Assembly (NCBI GenBank): GCA_019058515.1
Contig: JAHPYY010000226.1
Location: forward strand, 1 to 36,288
From: Promethearchaeota archaeon
GTDB taxonomy: Archaea > Asgardarchaeota > Lokiarchaeia > Sigynarchaeales > SOKP01
Direction of reading: 5' to 3'
DNA: 36,288 bases
Shown here: piece after piece, positions 8,341-16,885 of the stretch
Layout: every line of letters begins with the position of its first letter
Numbering within the stretch: the first letter of the stretch is position 1
Made by a program: the position numbers and the translations under genes
The notes under the pieces: generated by a model
The model's input: the letters and a program-made list of their open reading frames with translations, nothing else
Told to the model about the DNA's origin: nothing
Database searches by the model: none

Positions 8341-8473
8341 CTTCTTGCTAATTCTTGTTGTTTATTTCGATTGTAAAAGTTCAAACAGTTTATTTACCTG
8401 TTCAACTTAAATTTTAATATAGACGATATTGATTAAGAATGTAGAAAATGTAGAAAATTTCGCGATATCTTCA

Positions 8474-9247
8474 ATGCCTAAATACCTATTAGTAGTTGGC
8501 GGAGGAAAATTCGGAGAGATAGCCTTAAAATTTGCCTTTAAAAATGGATACAGAACTATCGTAATCGACGAAGACGAAAATTGTCTTGCAAGTAAATTAG
8601 TAGATATCAAATGTAATTCAACAAAAGAATGCGTATCTTTCTTGGTTAATTCCGATAATAACTTCACTTTATTTTTCAACAAATCCATAGATATCGTAAA
8701 AAAGCTAATTAACCTCGTCTCTTTCGAATACATTATACCTGTTGTCCCTTTACATCTTTTGGCGAAACTTGTTTCATCAGAAATGAAGCTTAACTCAATA
8801 AATCTCAAAGCAAATAAACAACTGACTCAAGAGTTTGTAGACCAAGTAACCGAATCTATTTTACTGAACTACAATATAAACCATGGAATTGTTTATCTTT
8901 CATACGCCCTTGAAAACGAAATTTGCCCAGATAACTGCACGGGACCACCAAATTATTGTCCGAATTTCAATCGAGAAAAACCCATCACAATTACGAATTA
9001 TTTAAGAAAAGTGTACGGATTAAAAAGCTATGTAAGTGTTAACAGAAATGAGCAAAATAGCATATACATCATACTTAATAGTTACCAATTAATGCCAGGA
9101 TTGGGAGGGCTAAAAGGAAGTGAAATTTACGATATTTTTAATGTTCTAACTGAGCAAATGAAGAATATTCAAGAAAAAGAGTACGAAATCGTTGTAGGGA
9201 CGAGTTGCAACTGTCACGGAGTTTTATCGTTCCTAAAAAACTATTAG
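8474..9247 (+). CDS. Rossmann-fold nucleotide-binding protein with cysteine motifs, function unknown
   Basis: The product begins MPKYLLVVGGGKFGEIALKF, a Rossmann beta-alpha-beta with GGGKFG and a following acidic strand end (TIVIDED), as in TrkA-N/NAD-binding or siroheme dehydrogenase-like domains. The C-terminal half has a cysteine cluster CPDNCTGPPNYC and a late TSCNCHG, which could bind metal or an Fe-S cluster. A TTG at 8429 would add 15 residues, but the ATG at 8474 is chosen because the fold begins directly after it. I do not recognise the family. The gene ends convergently with, and slightly overlaps, the cysteine-rich protein on the other strand (shared bases 9244-9247). Confidence 0.65.
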   Translation: MPKYLLVVGGGKFGEIALKFAFKNGYRTIVIDEDENCLASKLVDIKCNSTKECVSFLVNSDNNFTLFFNKSIDIVKKLINLVSFEYIIPVVPLHLLAKLVSSEMKLNSINLKANKQLTQEFVDQVTESILLNYNINHGIVYLSYALENEICPDNCTGPPNYCPNFNREKPITITNYLRKVYGLKSYVSVNRNEQNSIYIILNSYQLMPGLGGLKGSEIYDIFNVLTEQMKNIQEKEYEIVVGTSCNCHGVLSFLKNY

Positions 9248-9717
9248 CTTTCCTTTTCGAAAAGGTTAATCCGCAAATTATATTGTTTTGGGCTGTTAAC
9301 GCAATTAATTTCGCAGCAAGCAGGCATGTAGGTATACACTTCGAATTCGTAAGTAGGAACTAATAAGTATAGTAGAGAATGAATAGACGAGCAACTTTGG
9401 CTAATTGCTTCTAACGGTCCGTCGCATAGTGCTATTTTATGTTCTTTTTTATTAACAAATAGACACATTCCATCCTTAGGAACAAACCCAAATAAAAACT
9501 GGAACTTAGGGATGACAGGATGCTTTTCGCTTTCTACTTTTCTTTCATATTGTATATCTACATCGTTAAAATTTAACGCAAATTTGAGTGCTTTATAAGA
9601 CTCGATTTGTCGATCTTCTTTTGAGATATCATGAAGGATAAAATCCCGGGATACTGCTAAATCAATCAATCCTTCAAGCTCTTTTGCAATCATATCACTT
9701 TTCTTTACGAGGGTCAA
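9244..9717 (-). CDS. Cysteine-containing protein of unknown function
   Basis: This 157-residue protein has no family I can name. It has six cysteines, including a C-terminal ACCEINC cluster (residues 133-139) that could bind a metal, and a helix-rich N-terminus. No signal peptide or membrane helix is seen. Its ATG lies inside the zinc-ribbon gene upstream, an overlap of 23 bases in a different frame, which argues for translational coupling and a shared role. The reading frame is clean and the codon use matches its neighbours. Confidence 0.6.
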   Translation of the reverse strand: MTLVKKSDMIAKELEGLIDLAVSRDFILHDISKEDRQIESYKALKFALNFNDVDIQYERKVESEKHPVIPKFQFLFGFVPKDGMCLFVNKKEHKIALCDGPLEAISQSCSSIHSLLYLLVPTYEFEVYTYMPACCEINCVNSPKQYNLRINLFEKES

Positions 9718-9949
9718 TCCATTTGGAATACACTTCGCTAATAATTAAATTACTGCTTTTTTTGCATTCCTTGCATTCCTCGTCATCCACTTTCTTAAAA
9801 GTGTAATCCCCGACTTTGAAGCGTCGTGTAAACTTAGCTTCGCAATCGTTACACTTAACTACGGTATAAACTCTCTCGATAAATCTATCTTTCCGGTCTA
9901 AAATGTCCCCAATAGCCGGAATAGGAGGGAGTTGCGGCTCTTCACTCAT
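9695..9949 (-). CDS. Small zinc-ribbon protein
   Basis: An 84-residue protein with paired cysteines C33-x2-C36 and C59-x2-C62, the spacing of a zinc ribbon, in a small beta-rich context (VYTVVKCNDC, FKVGDYTFKKV). Such proteins in archaea are often transcription, translation or RNP accessory factors, but nothing here shows which. It overlaps the downstream unknown gene by 23 bases and is the first gene of that two-gene operon. It is divergent from the PP-loop ATPase gene. Confidence 0.65.
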   Translation of the reverse strand: MSEEPQLPPIPAIGDILDRKDRFIERVYTVVKCNDCEAKFTRRFKVGDYTFKKVDDEECKECKKSSNLIISEVYSKWIDPRKEK

Positions 9950-10120
9950 TTTCGATTATTTAGAATTACTTTTTTTCTTTATTAATAAAAGGAGATTAGA
10001 AATTTATTATTTTCGACTATAGATATCTAGTACAAATTTAAGTACTTAAACCCATTCCCTTCATTCTAAAATTTAGAAATAACTTAAAACTTAGGGAATT
10101 TTCTATGATGATTTTTCCTT

Positions 10121-10128
10121 TTTATATG
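10121..10128 (+). promoter_or_regulatory. TATA box, probably giving a leaderless mRNA
   Basis: TTTATATG is centred about 24 bases before ATG 10148. That is the archaeal distance from TATA to transcription start, so translation probably begins at the 5' end of the transcript. There is no Shine-Dalgarno sequence in front of the ATG, as expected for a leaderless message. Confidence 0.5.
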
Positions 10129-10147
10129 TCTATCAAATAAAGGGTAT

Positions 10148-11323
10148 ATGACCTTAAACTCTACCCAAAGCATTTGCAAATCTTGTATTTTACTCAATGG
10201 GTTTTTGGGAATCTCGCTTCACGATGATGGAAGATGCGATTTTTGTACAGATCCTAACTATAAAAATGTTAATTGGTCGAAAAAAGTAGTAAGCAATGAA
10301 AAGAAAGCTCAATCTTTAGAAGATTGGTTTCAAACCGTAGCCTTCATGCAAGAGCATAGAGGCGAACAGGAATTCGACTGTGTGATTGGATATTCGGGGG
10401 GAAAAGATTCCACAGCTTTAGTGGATACCTTTGTATACGATTACGAATTAGATCCGCTCCTAATCACCGTAGATACGGGATTCATGACCGATGTAGCAAA
10501 GCAAAACATTAGAGACACGCTAAATAAAATGAATTTATACCAAAATCAAATTCTTATCGAAGACGCCGTACCAGTGTTCTCTAAGCTTTACAAACAGTTT
10601 TTCTTTCACCACGATTCGAACGAAAAGACATTAACTGTGAGTATATGCCACACTTGCACTGACCTAATCCATACAATTGTGACTAAAGAAGCAATGAAAA
10701 GAAACATCCTTCATGTTATAATTGGATTTTCTCCTGATCAGATAGCTCGTTATTTCTACGAGACGAGTAAGACAGACACAATTCGGGATGGAACGCCCCC
10801 TTCGCTTCTTAAAATGTATCTCTCCAAGGAAGATTTAAGATGGTATTTTACGCAAGAGGAAATCAATTCAAAGTTCTTCCCGAGAATTATATATCCTTAC
10901 CATGTGATACAATACGATGAAAACGAGATAATCGCTCGAATAGAAGCGAAAGGATTAATTGAAGTAGGCAAAGCCGATCCTGTGTTAACTAATTGCCATG
11001 TAGTTAAAGCTGCGTTAATGTACGATTTGTATCGGTTTGGAGGTCTAACTTATATGTTACAGTACGCTGAGTTAGTACGACAACAACCAACCGAGGAAAC
11101 TCGTAGAAAGAGTCGAAAGGAATGGCTTAGAGTGTGTAAAAGCGTCTCTAAAAACATATTTAACGGCACATTTAATAAAGAAGGCATGGAAGCTTTTTTC
11201 CGTAACATCCAGACTAGCGAGGAGGAGTTAATGAAATCAATCGAGCGACAGCGAGAAAACGACCCCAACTCCGATCAGATTGTGCAGAACTTGGAGTTAT
11301 TTAAGTCTGGAAAACTTCGATAA
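10148..11323 (+). CDS. PP-loop ATP pyrophosphatase-family protein with N-terminal zinc-ribbon-like motif
   Basis: The 391-residue protein carries the ATP-binding PP-loop SGGKDS (residues 83-88) in CVIGYSGGKDSTALV. The N-terminus has two CxxC pairs, C10/C13 and C30/C33, separated by an NGFLGISLHDDGRC segment. That resembles the ribbon found in N-acetyl-sugar amidotransferases (WbpG/PseA type). A further CHTC pair lies at 167-170, as in some tRNA-thiolation enzymes. The chemistry should be adenylation of a substrate followed by amide or sulfur transfer. Whether the target is a sugar or a tRNA cannot be decided, since no glycan or tRNA-modification gene is adjacent. It stands alone with its own promoter. 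Confidence 0.75.
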   Translation: MTLNSTQSICKSCILLNGFLGISLHDDGRCDFCTDPNYKNVNWSKKVVSNEKKAQSLEDWFQTVAFMQEHRGEQEFDCVIGYSGGKDSTALVDTFVYDYELDPLLITVDTGFMTDVAKQNIRDTLNKMNLYQNQILIEDAVPVFSKLYKQFFFHHDSNEKTLTVSICHTCTDLIHTIVTKEAMKRNILHVIIGFSPDQIARYFYETSKTDTIRDGTPPSLLKMYLSKEDLRWYFTQEEINSKFFPRIIYPYHVIQYDENEIIARIEAKGLIEVGKADPVLTNCHVVKAALMYDLYRFGGLTYMLQYAELVRQQPTEETRRKSRKEWLRVCKSVSKNIFNGTFNKEGMEAFFRNIQTSEEELMKSIERQRENDPNSDQIVQNLELFKSGKLR

Positions 11324-11512
11324 ATTACAATTTTCAGATTAAAGAAACTATAGAAATGTTTAAAGCGGATAAGTATCGTTAAATTTACTTGTCCTTCTTT
11401 CAAATTTTTCACTTTATTTTTTAGCATTTTTTCCTAGACTCTCATTATCGACAAAAATGTTAAAAACGAATTTGTAATACAATATTATGCACCAAAACTG
11501 AGGCGATATTAA

Positions 11513-11947
11513 ATGGTAAGAGTCGAAATTGATGATGAAATTAACGCCAGTCCTAAAAAAATTTACGATATTTTGACGGACGACAATCTCGAAACCAAGT
11601 GGAACTTAACAGTGGATGAGAACATCAACATTGGAGAGAATAGATGGAAGGTAAAAAGCACGATTGGAGATCTTACATCTCATAGAATAGAAGCGGTAGA
11701 AAACGAAAAAATCTCGTTTGATATTGAAGGGTCGATATTTAACAAAATGGGGTATATACTTAATCCAAGAGGCGAACACACCCACGCCACTCTCTGGGGC
11801 GAATTTGACGACGAGAAAAATACAAAAATCTTAAAATCCGCAGGAAGAGTTCTCCTCGACAGTTTAAAGCGATTTGCAGAGTTTCTGGAAGAAGGGGGAA
11901 ACCCAGACGAATTTGATAAGAAAGTCCTTAAACCATTAACTCCTTAA
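11513..11947 (+). CDS. SRPBCC (START/Bet v1-like) ligand-binding protein
   Basis: This 144-residue protein opens with an alternating strand followed by INASPKKIYDILTD, the characteristic first helix region of polyketide cyclase/SRPBCC proteins. A long C-terminal helix (RVLLDSLKRFAEFLEE) would close the hydrophobic cavity. Members bind or carry hydrophobic ligands, and some are enzymes; no catalytic residues are evident here. It is monocistronic and followed by two T-tracts (11948-11980) that could terminate transcription. Confidence 0.7.
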   Translation: MVRVEIDDEINASPKKIYDILTDDNLETKWNLTVDENINIGENRWKVKSTIGDLTSHRIEAVENEKISFDIEGSIFNKMGYILNPRGEHTHATLWGEFDDEKNTKILKSAGRVLLDSLKRFAEFLEEGGNPDEFDKKVLKPLTP

Positions 11948-11980
11948 ATCTTTTTTTTATATACCTCTTTTTTTTTATTA
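11948..11980. terminator. Two T-tracts after the SRPBCC gene
   Basis: Runs of eight and nine thymines separated by ATATACCTC follow the stop codon directly. Archaeal RNA polymerase terminates at such oligo-T tracts on the coding strand. There is no clear hairpin. Confidence 0.45.
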
Positions 11981-12005
11981 TGCATAATAATTACTAGGCT
12001 GAGGT

Positions 12006-12842
12006 TCATAAATCAATAATGTTTGATTTTTTTAGCAGGATTAGTCCATCTAAAGTCCAGATAGGTCTCCAATGAGGTAAATTTTGATAGATTATTTTTA
12101 GACCACCATCGTCTTGAAGACCTTTGAAAAAATTATCAGCTTCGTTCTTTACTATTCTACTGTCCAAAATGTCTATTGCGTGGTACCAATGGCGTCCAAA
12201 CAAGGGGTAATGCTCCATATTTTGTTCAAAAATACTCGGGAGTTGATTTATAATCTGTTGAAATGTCTGCTTTTCCTCCGAACTCTTCCCTAAGTATTTT
12301 AGATATATAAAATATGGATACTCGTAGAAGCTAACTTCTTTAGGAACAGCGCTTGTTGAATAAAAAAGTCTTACCTTCTTAAAGAATATAGAGTCTTTAT
12401 AACCCCACTTTTGAAGAAATCCTGATATGGCCAAAATTCTTAAATTATCTGGACGATCCCACCATTCTTGGAACGGATATTTGTGCATATTTTTAGGGGG
12501 ATGAGTAATATATCCTTCTTCATTCTGTTCTTCAATAATCCAATTAGCTAAACGCTCTGTGATTTCGTTATCAGTGAAATCTAAGAGATCAAGAACAAAC
12601 ATGGCAGTTTCAGCCCCTATTGCAGAACTATTGGGGCATAATAAATCCGGTTCAATTCCATTTCCAAATCCTCCATCTATATTCTGATATGCCGCTAAAG
12701 CCTTAATAACATCATCTATATTTCCGTTTTCAAAAAAGCAGGAAAATAATTTTCTCTCAAGGAGCCTTCCATTTTGAAATATAAATCCTTTTATCGTTTT
12801 CAACTGATTTTTAAGATTAATTTTCTTCAAAATATAATTCAA
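12006..12842 (-). CDS. Terpenoid cyclase / prenyltransferase alpha-alpha-toroid-like protein
   Basis: The 278-residue protein has the repeat signature of the squalene-cyclase/prenyltransferase superfamily: paired helices with QNIDGGFGNGIEPDL (a QW/GGF motif) near residue 54 and a second QDDGGLKI near the C-terminus. Proteins of this length are usually annotated as prenyltransferase/squalene-oxidase repeat proteins, often without a proven activity. No DxDD or other cyclase acid motif is seen, so a catalytic role is not supported. No signal peptide is present. ATG 12842 is the first possible start. Confidence 0.6.
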   Translation of the reverse strand: MNYILKKINLKNQLKTIKGFIFQNGRLLERKLFSCFFENGNIDDVIKALAAYQNIDGGFGNGIEPDLLCPNSSAIGAETAMFVLDLLDFTDNEITERLANWIIEEQNEEGYITHPPKNMHKYPFQEWWDRPDNLRILAISGFLQKWGYKDSIFFKKVRLFYSTSAVPKEVSFYEYPYFIYLKYLGKSSEEKQTFQQIINQLPSIFEQNMEHYPLFGRHWYHAIDILDSRIVKNEADNFFKGLQDDGGLKIIYQNLPHWRPIWTLDGLILLKKSNIIDL

Positions 12843-12982
12843 ATTGTATATCTTTAATTGATAATCTTATATAAGCAAGAATCGTATTAAAGCAGATTTA
12901 TAAAAATTCTTGAACAATTATTTCTAGAAGGAATACAAATACACAAATTTTAGGAAGTTCTAGTTATTCTACTTATGATGTA

Positions 12983-13093
12983 ATGAAAGAAATTGAGAAA
13001 ATACTTCGAGATGGAAAACCTTATGGACATTATATGTATGGAGCAGGTTGTGAATGGTCATGGGAGTCTATTGAAATGGCAAACCGTAATTTA
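12983..13093 (+). other. Short open frame, possible gene remnant
   Basis: ATG 12983 opens 36 codons (MKEIEKILRDGKPYGHYMYG, then AGCEWSWESIEMATVI) ending at TAG 13091-13093. A second frame continues with NRNLDVAKALNGKIGIY to TGA 13132-13134. The two halves read like one peptide joined by a frameshift near 13080. No Shine-Dalgarno sequence or family match is recognised. It may be a remnant of a larger gene or chance. Confidence 0.25.
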
Positions 13094-13128
13094 GATGTTG
13101 CCAAGGCATTAAATGGAAAAATCGGAAT

Positions 13129-13323
13129 TTATTGATTATTAAACTGCAATCCTCCTATATTTTTTGGATCTTGATTATTGTTTAATCCTTCTAACTTAGC
13201 ATAATCTTCTAAAGTACGCTTAGAAACTTTTTTTAAATATTCATCTAATGCTTGATTAATCAATGATAGAAGATTTAGGCTTTCATAAGAACTTAAGATA
13301 TCTTTGACTTTCTTTTTTTGCAA
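13129..13323 (-). CDS. Small hypothetical protein, weakly antitoxin-like
   Basis: This 64-residue frame starts at TTG 13323 and is helical and charged. The segment SLINQALDEYLKKVSKRTLEDYAKLEGL resembles the C-terminal helix region of small VapB-type antitoxins, but no DNA-binding N-terminus and no toxin gene are visible. The start is weak; the frame is open further upstream. It lies 120 bases from the 3' end of grpE on the same strand. It may not be a real gene. Confidence 0.3.
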   Translation of the reverse strand: MQKKKVKDILSSYESLNLLSLINQALDEYLKKVSKRTLEDYAKLEGLNNNQDPKNIGGLQFNNQ

Positions 13324-13444
13324 GCTTAAACATACTATTTGAACCAGATCTCAGCCATCGCCCTCTCTTCTCTCTATTCATTAATTTTGGGATAAAAAGG
13401 TTTCTTAGAAATAATTAATTTTTAATAAAAATAATATAAAGAAG

Positions 13445-14299
13445 TTAAGAAATGTAATCTGGATCGCTTTCTTTTGATTCTGTTGAATCAACTTCAGACT
13501 TTTCTTCTGATTCTGCCTTGAGTTCTACTTTTTCCGACTCCTCAGGAGGTTCTTCTGTTGAACCTTCTTTATCCTCGTCTTCATCTTTTTCTTTCTCTTC
13601 TTTTTCTTCTGGTGGAGGTTCTGGAGGTTTAGGTTTCTTAGAAATAATGACTTTTGCGTATCGGATAACTTCCTTTTCCATCTTCCAACCGTCTTGAACC
13701 ACTTCAATGATTGTGTTTTTTGGTAAGTCTTCTCTCTCAAGTGAAGTAAGTGCTTCGTGGTAATTGTAATCAAACGAGTCACCGTCTTTGATTTCAATGT
13801 GTTCGGCTTTATTTGACTTTAGTATAGACATAAATTGCTTAAAAAATCCGTTCAAGGGAGAATCTTCTCTTTCATTACTCTCCATCGCTTTTTTGAATGA
13901 ATCATAAAGAGGTAAAAAGCTCTTTATTACTGATGCACTATATTGAACTCGTAAGTTTTGGCGGTTTTTTTCCCACCGTTTTTGAGTGTTTTCAAACTCG
14001 GCTTGCAAATGAATGTACTTGTTTTTCCAATCTGCTGCGTCCTTCTCTTTCATTTTTAACTCGTCTGTTGAATCCTTAAGCTTCTTTTCGATACTACTAA
14101 TCTCGTCCTTTAGTTCGTTTATCTTTTGCTCAAGTTCTTCCTTAGAAAAGAACTCCAGTTCTAACAATCTTGTATCGTCCTTTTTCGACTCAATCAAAAG
14201 TTCTTCTTGTTGAATTGTTTCCTTTGCTGAAGATTGAGGGTCGTTAGAATCGGGAGTTTTTTTCTTTTTCTCTTTCTTTTCTTTTTTATCTTTAGTCAT
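13445..14299 (-). CDS. grpE: GrpE nucleotide-exchange factor with long acidic tail
   Basis: The central part (about residues 52-220) is a GrpE domain: a long coiled coil (EELEQKINELKDEISSIEKK), the AADWKNKYIHLQAEFENTQKR segment split over the helix end, and the closing GWKMEKEVIRYAKVIISK that matches the beta-domain end of GrpE. It should exchange ADP on DnaK. It is 284 residues against about 190 in typical bacterial GrpE. The excess is a lysine-rich N-terminus and a roughly 60-residue Pro/Glu/Asp/Ser tail after residue 221, both probably disordered. It is not in an operon with dnaK but shares its promoter element (14380-14395). Confidence 0.92.
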   Translation of the reverse strand: MTKDKKEKKEKKKKTPDSNDPQSSAKETIQQEELLIESKKDDTRLLELEFFSKEELEQKINELKDEISSIEKKLKDSTDELKMKEKDAADWKNKYIHLQAEFENTQKRWEKNRQNLRVQYSASVIKSFLPLYDSFKKAMESNEREDSPLNGFFKQFMSILKSNKAEHIEIKDGDSFDYNYHEALTSLEREDLPKNTIIEVVQDGWKMEKEVIRYAKVIISKKPKPPEPPPEEKEEKEKDEDEDKEGSTEEPPEESEKVELKAESEEKSEVDSTESKESDPDYIS

Positions 14300-14379
14300 T
14301 TTGAGTAGGTGGAAAAAGTTTCGATTCGTTATTTAGCTTAATTATTACATTAAAAAATTTTTTTTCCTAAAAAAAATTT

Positions 14380-14407
14380 ATGATTAGGAGATCATTTATA
14401 TATATTA
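14380..14407 (-). promoter_or_regulatory. grpE promoter: TATA box plus 16-nt operator shared with dnaK
   Basis: Read on the minus strand, a TATA run (TAATATATATAAA, 14395-14407) is followed directly by ATGATCTCCTAATCAT (14380-14395). Its outer arms ATGAT/ATCAT are inverted repeats. The same 16 bases, within 22 identical bases, sit in the same place after the TATA box of dnaK (22330-22345). The position, between the TATA box and the expected transcription start, suits a repressor that blocks RNA polymerase. The predicted leader to ATG 14299 is about 70 nt. Confidence 0.7.
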
Positions 14408-14503
14408 CTTCAACTTAATCTTAAAAATAACAGTTTTTCAAACGCTTTTCATAAAATGCTGAAATCTTCAATACCTTTTTGAGGATCAAATCCTAATTTT
14501 CGG

Positions 14504-15367
14504 TTATTTCAATAAGTTTAATAAATGTGCTGCGTTAAGTCCCAAAATCTGGCGTTTTTCTTTAGAACTTAAAATGTCTAGATTATTAATGTATTCTATT
14601 GTCATATCTAAAAGCTCAGGTATAATTGCATCTGAGCCATACAGTATCTTATTAACTCCAATTAGGTCCTTAGCTTGCAATAGAAAGGATTTTATCTGAA
14701 AAGGCATCATATGGATCATGTTGCTTATATCTAGGTAAATATTTGCGTACTGTACTGCTAACGCGAGAGCCTCGTTCACGTAAGGAAATCCCATGTGAGC
14801 AATAACCATTTTTGCCTTAGGATAGGAGTTCACGATTTCGTCAAGCACTATTGGGTTGGAATATGTAAGCACGCTGCGTCTCGTACCGGGAGGAGGATAT
14901 CCCGCGTGAAACAGAACGGGTAAATTGTGGGTTTCAGCGGCCTCTAAAACGGGTTGAATGAGTTCGTCATTGAGATGCTTCTTGCGAAACGATAGCATTA
15001 TTTTGAACCCTTTAATCTTGTTTTTTACAATGGCGTTTTCAATTATGTCTTTTGCCTGCGAGAGTTGGCTCTCCTTTTCTGGAGGGTTGTAGAAAGGGAT
15101 GAAAACATTAGGTGCTTTATTGAACCAATCGAGAACTTCGAGATTTTCTTTCGCGCTAACAGGAAGGAGTACCACTTTTTTAACGTTGGCTTTTTCAAGG
15201 TAGTATATCGTTTTATCAATAGCGTTATTAAATTTCAACTCTTCTTGAGATTTTATCTCATTTACAAGTCTCTCGTAGAATCCGTATCCTTCAAAAACTC
15301 TAAAGCCCCGAAGAAGGGCTTCATGTGAAAGAAGGTTAAAGGGATGAAAATGAAAATCGATTATCAA
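14504..15367 (-). CDS. Amidohydrolase-family TIM-barrel metalloenzyme
   Basis: The 287-residue protein begins MIIDFHFHPF with the HxH metal motif (H6, H8) of amidohydrolase-2 enzymes. Later metal ligands are seen in VLFHAGYPPPG, VIAHMGFPYV and LYGSDAI (terminal Asp). This set fits a one- or two-metal hydrolase or decarboxylase of the ACMSD/TatD-like groups. The substrate is unknown. No signal peptide is present. It lies 204 bases upstream of grpE on the same strand but with its own intergenic region, so it is probably transcribed alone. Confidence 0.75.
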   Translation of the reverse strand: MIIDFHFHPFNLLSHEALLRGFRVFEGYGFYERLVNEIKSQEELKFNNAIDKTIYYLEKANVKKVVLLPVSAKENLEVLDWFNKAPNVFIPFYNPPEKESQLSQAKDIIENAIVKNKIKGFKIMLSFRKKHLNDELIQPVLEAAETHNLPVLFHAGYPPPGTRRSVLTYSNPIVLDEIVNSYPKAKMVIAHMGFPYVNEALALAVQYANIYLDISNMIHMMPFQIKSFLLQAKDLIGVNKILYGSDAIIPELLDMTIEYINNLDILSSKEKRQILGLNAAHLLNLLK

Positions 15368-15426
15368 TTTAATTCAATAAATATCTTTAAAAGTAATTAA
15401 TGAAATCAAGTAAGAGAAATAAGTGT

Positions 15427-15488
15427 AATTAAATTTCTTTTCTAAACAATTGTAAGTATCAATAAAAAAAAGTTATTTGAAAGACTTG
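15427..15488. repeat. 62-bp direct repeat, copy 1
   Basis: This stretch matches 16886-16947 in 57 of 62 positions without gaps. The two copies bracket the HdrD-like gene. Read on the minus strand it holds codons for KSFK-stop followed by a poly-T terminator-like run, the same as the rubrerythrin 3' end. Confidence 0.8.
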
Positions 15489-15571
15489 GCTTTCGTTTGC
15501 TCATACTGGTAATCCAAATCATAATAGTATTCCACAATAGTCCACTTATGATAAGGAAAGCAGATCCACAT
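15473..15571 (-). other. Short frame encoding a membrane-protein-like C-terminus, probable gene remnant
   Basis: In the 325-base gap 15368-15692 the minus strand has a 41-codon open frame; the first ATG (15571) leaves 32 residues. The frame begins hydrophobic (QFSFLFLIVMWICF) and ends YEQTKAKSFK-stop, as at the tail of a membrane protein. The last four codons and the terminator are shared with rubrerythrin through the 62-bp repeat. It may be the 3' stub of a gene displaced when HdrD arrived. Nothing else is seen in this gap. Confidence 0.3.
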
Positions 15572-15692
15572 TACTATTAGGAAAAGAAATGAAAATTGCT
15601 AATGGTTTATTTGAAAAAGAGGGAAAATATGGGATATAATAATATAAATTTAACCAACCTTTTTGAATAATTAAGATCTTAAAATTTTAGAG

Positions 15693-16871
15693 ATGATTAA
15701 TATATTTAATGAAAATACATGTCTACAATGTGGTTTGTGTCTTGAACAATGTCCAACTATGCAATTACCTATAGAAATTGCTAAAAAAGAAATACATAAA
15801 ATGATTGAGACGAGAAGGTCGGAAAGAATAATTAAGACATGTATAGGCTGTTCCTACTGTGATGTTATTTGTCCAACAGAATCAAATCCAAGTGCACTTA
15901 GAAGAGAAATACGTCTAAAAAATAATCGTGAGAACGGGGTTAGAAGCATAGGAATTATTACTGAGGAAATGCCTCACAATTTAATGTCAATTGGTTTAGA
16001 GATTGATACAGAAGAAAAACAGCGAGAATTGATTAAATTTGAAAATCCACCAAAAAGCGATACAATGTTCTATTTGGGTTGTGGCATTCCTTATTTTTAT
16101 CACGATTTGGTTAAAACCAAACTATTTGAGGAATTCCCTTTGATGGGAGGAATGAAATTTTGTTGTGGTGCTTATGCTAATGCTTTCGGCGAAGATGAAG
16201 CTAGGATAAAAGGATTAGAATTAAATAATAAACTTAAGACACTTGGAGTGAAAAAGCTTATTACATTCTGTCCTGGGTGTGACACTATGATCAATTGTAT
16301 TTATCCTTCAATTATCGAAGATTTTAACGTGGAAGGGCAATCTATCATTGATTACCTTATTGAAAAGTATCATAAAGGTGAATTTAAACTCAAAAAAAAA
16401 ATAAAAAAAAGGATTACATTTCAAGATCCCTGTACATGGAGAAGCTTCGACAGGAATGTATACGATTCCCCTAGGGAATTTCTAGAGATTATTGGTGCGG
16501 AGGTAGTAGAAATGGAATACAATCGAGAAAATTCTCACTGTTGTGGTTTGCCTATTACAACATCAAATAGAGAATTGGGAAGGAAAATTGCAGAAGAGAG
16601 AACATCTGAAGCAGAAAATGTAAATGCGGACATAATAGCTCATATTTGCACTGGGTGCCTTTCAAATTTATCGACATATGCTGCTAAAAAGAATATTAAT
16701 TCATATTACATTACTGAATTGGCACAAATGGCTATAGGTGAAACACCAGCACTTAATGTTCTTGAGAATAAGAAAAAGATTAATGCCAAAATGATGAAAA
16801 CAATTATAGAGAATCCAAACATACTAAAGGAAAAATATATACTAAAAAATGGAAAAGTAGCTCGTCTATAA
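15693..16871 (+). CDS. HdrD-like protein: two 4Fe-4S motifs plus two CCG cysteine-rich domains
   Basis: This 392-residue protein fuses an HdrC-like ferredoxin part to an HdrB-like part. The first 4Fe-4S set is C10, C13, C16, C20 (with CP) and the second is C50, C53, C56, C60 (with CP). Two CCG domains follow: KFCCGAY with FCPGC, then HCCGLP with CTGC. Such domains bind the non-cubane 4Fe-4S clusters of heterodisulfide reductase. Relatives include HdrD, GlpC, GlcF and LutA-type proteins. It is probably a cytosolic disulfide or electron-transfer subunit, and no partner flavoprotein or cytochrome gene is adjacent. Start ATG 15693 lies ten codons before the first cysteine. Confidence 0.85.
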   Translation: MINIFNENTCLQCGLCLEQCPTMQLPIEIAKKEIHKMIETRRSERIIKTCIGCSYCDVICPTESNPSALRREIRLKNNRENGVRSIGIITEEMPHNLMSIGLEIDTEEKQRELIKFENPPKSDTMFYLGCGIPYFYHDLVKTKLFEEFPLMGGMKFCCGAYANAFGEDEARIKGLELNNKLKTLGVKKLITFCPGCDTMINCIYPSIIEDFNVEGQSIIDYLIEKYHKGEFKLKKKIKKRITFQDPCTWRSFDRNVYDSPREFLEIIGAEVVEMEYNRENSHCCGLPITTSNRELGRKIAEERTSEAENVNADIIAHICTGCLSNLSTYAAKKNINSYYITELAQMAIGETPALNVLENKKKINAKMMKTIIENPNILKEKYILKNGKVARL

Positions 16872-16885
16872 TCTATGAAAGGAAG

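Noticed and set aside
13525..13797. 90-residue frame in the opposite phase inside grpE
   Set aside because: A shadow frame created by the Glu/Lys-rich repeats of the GrpE tail; no independent start signal.
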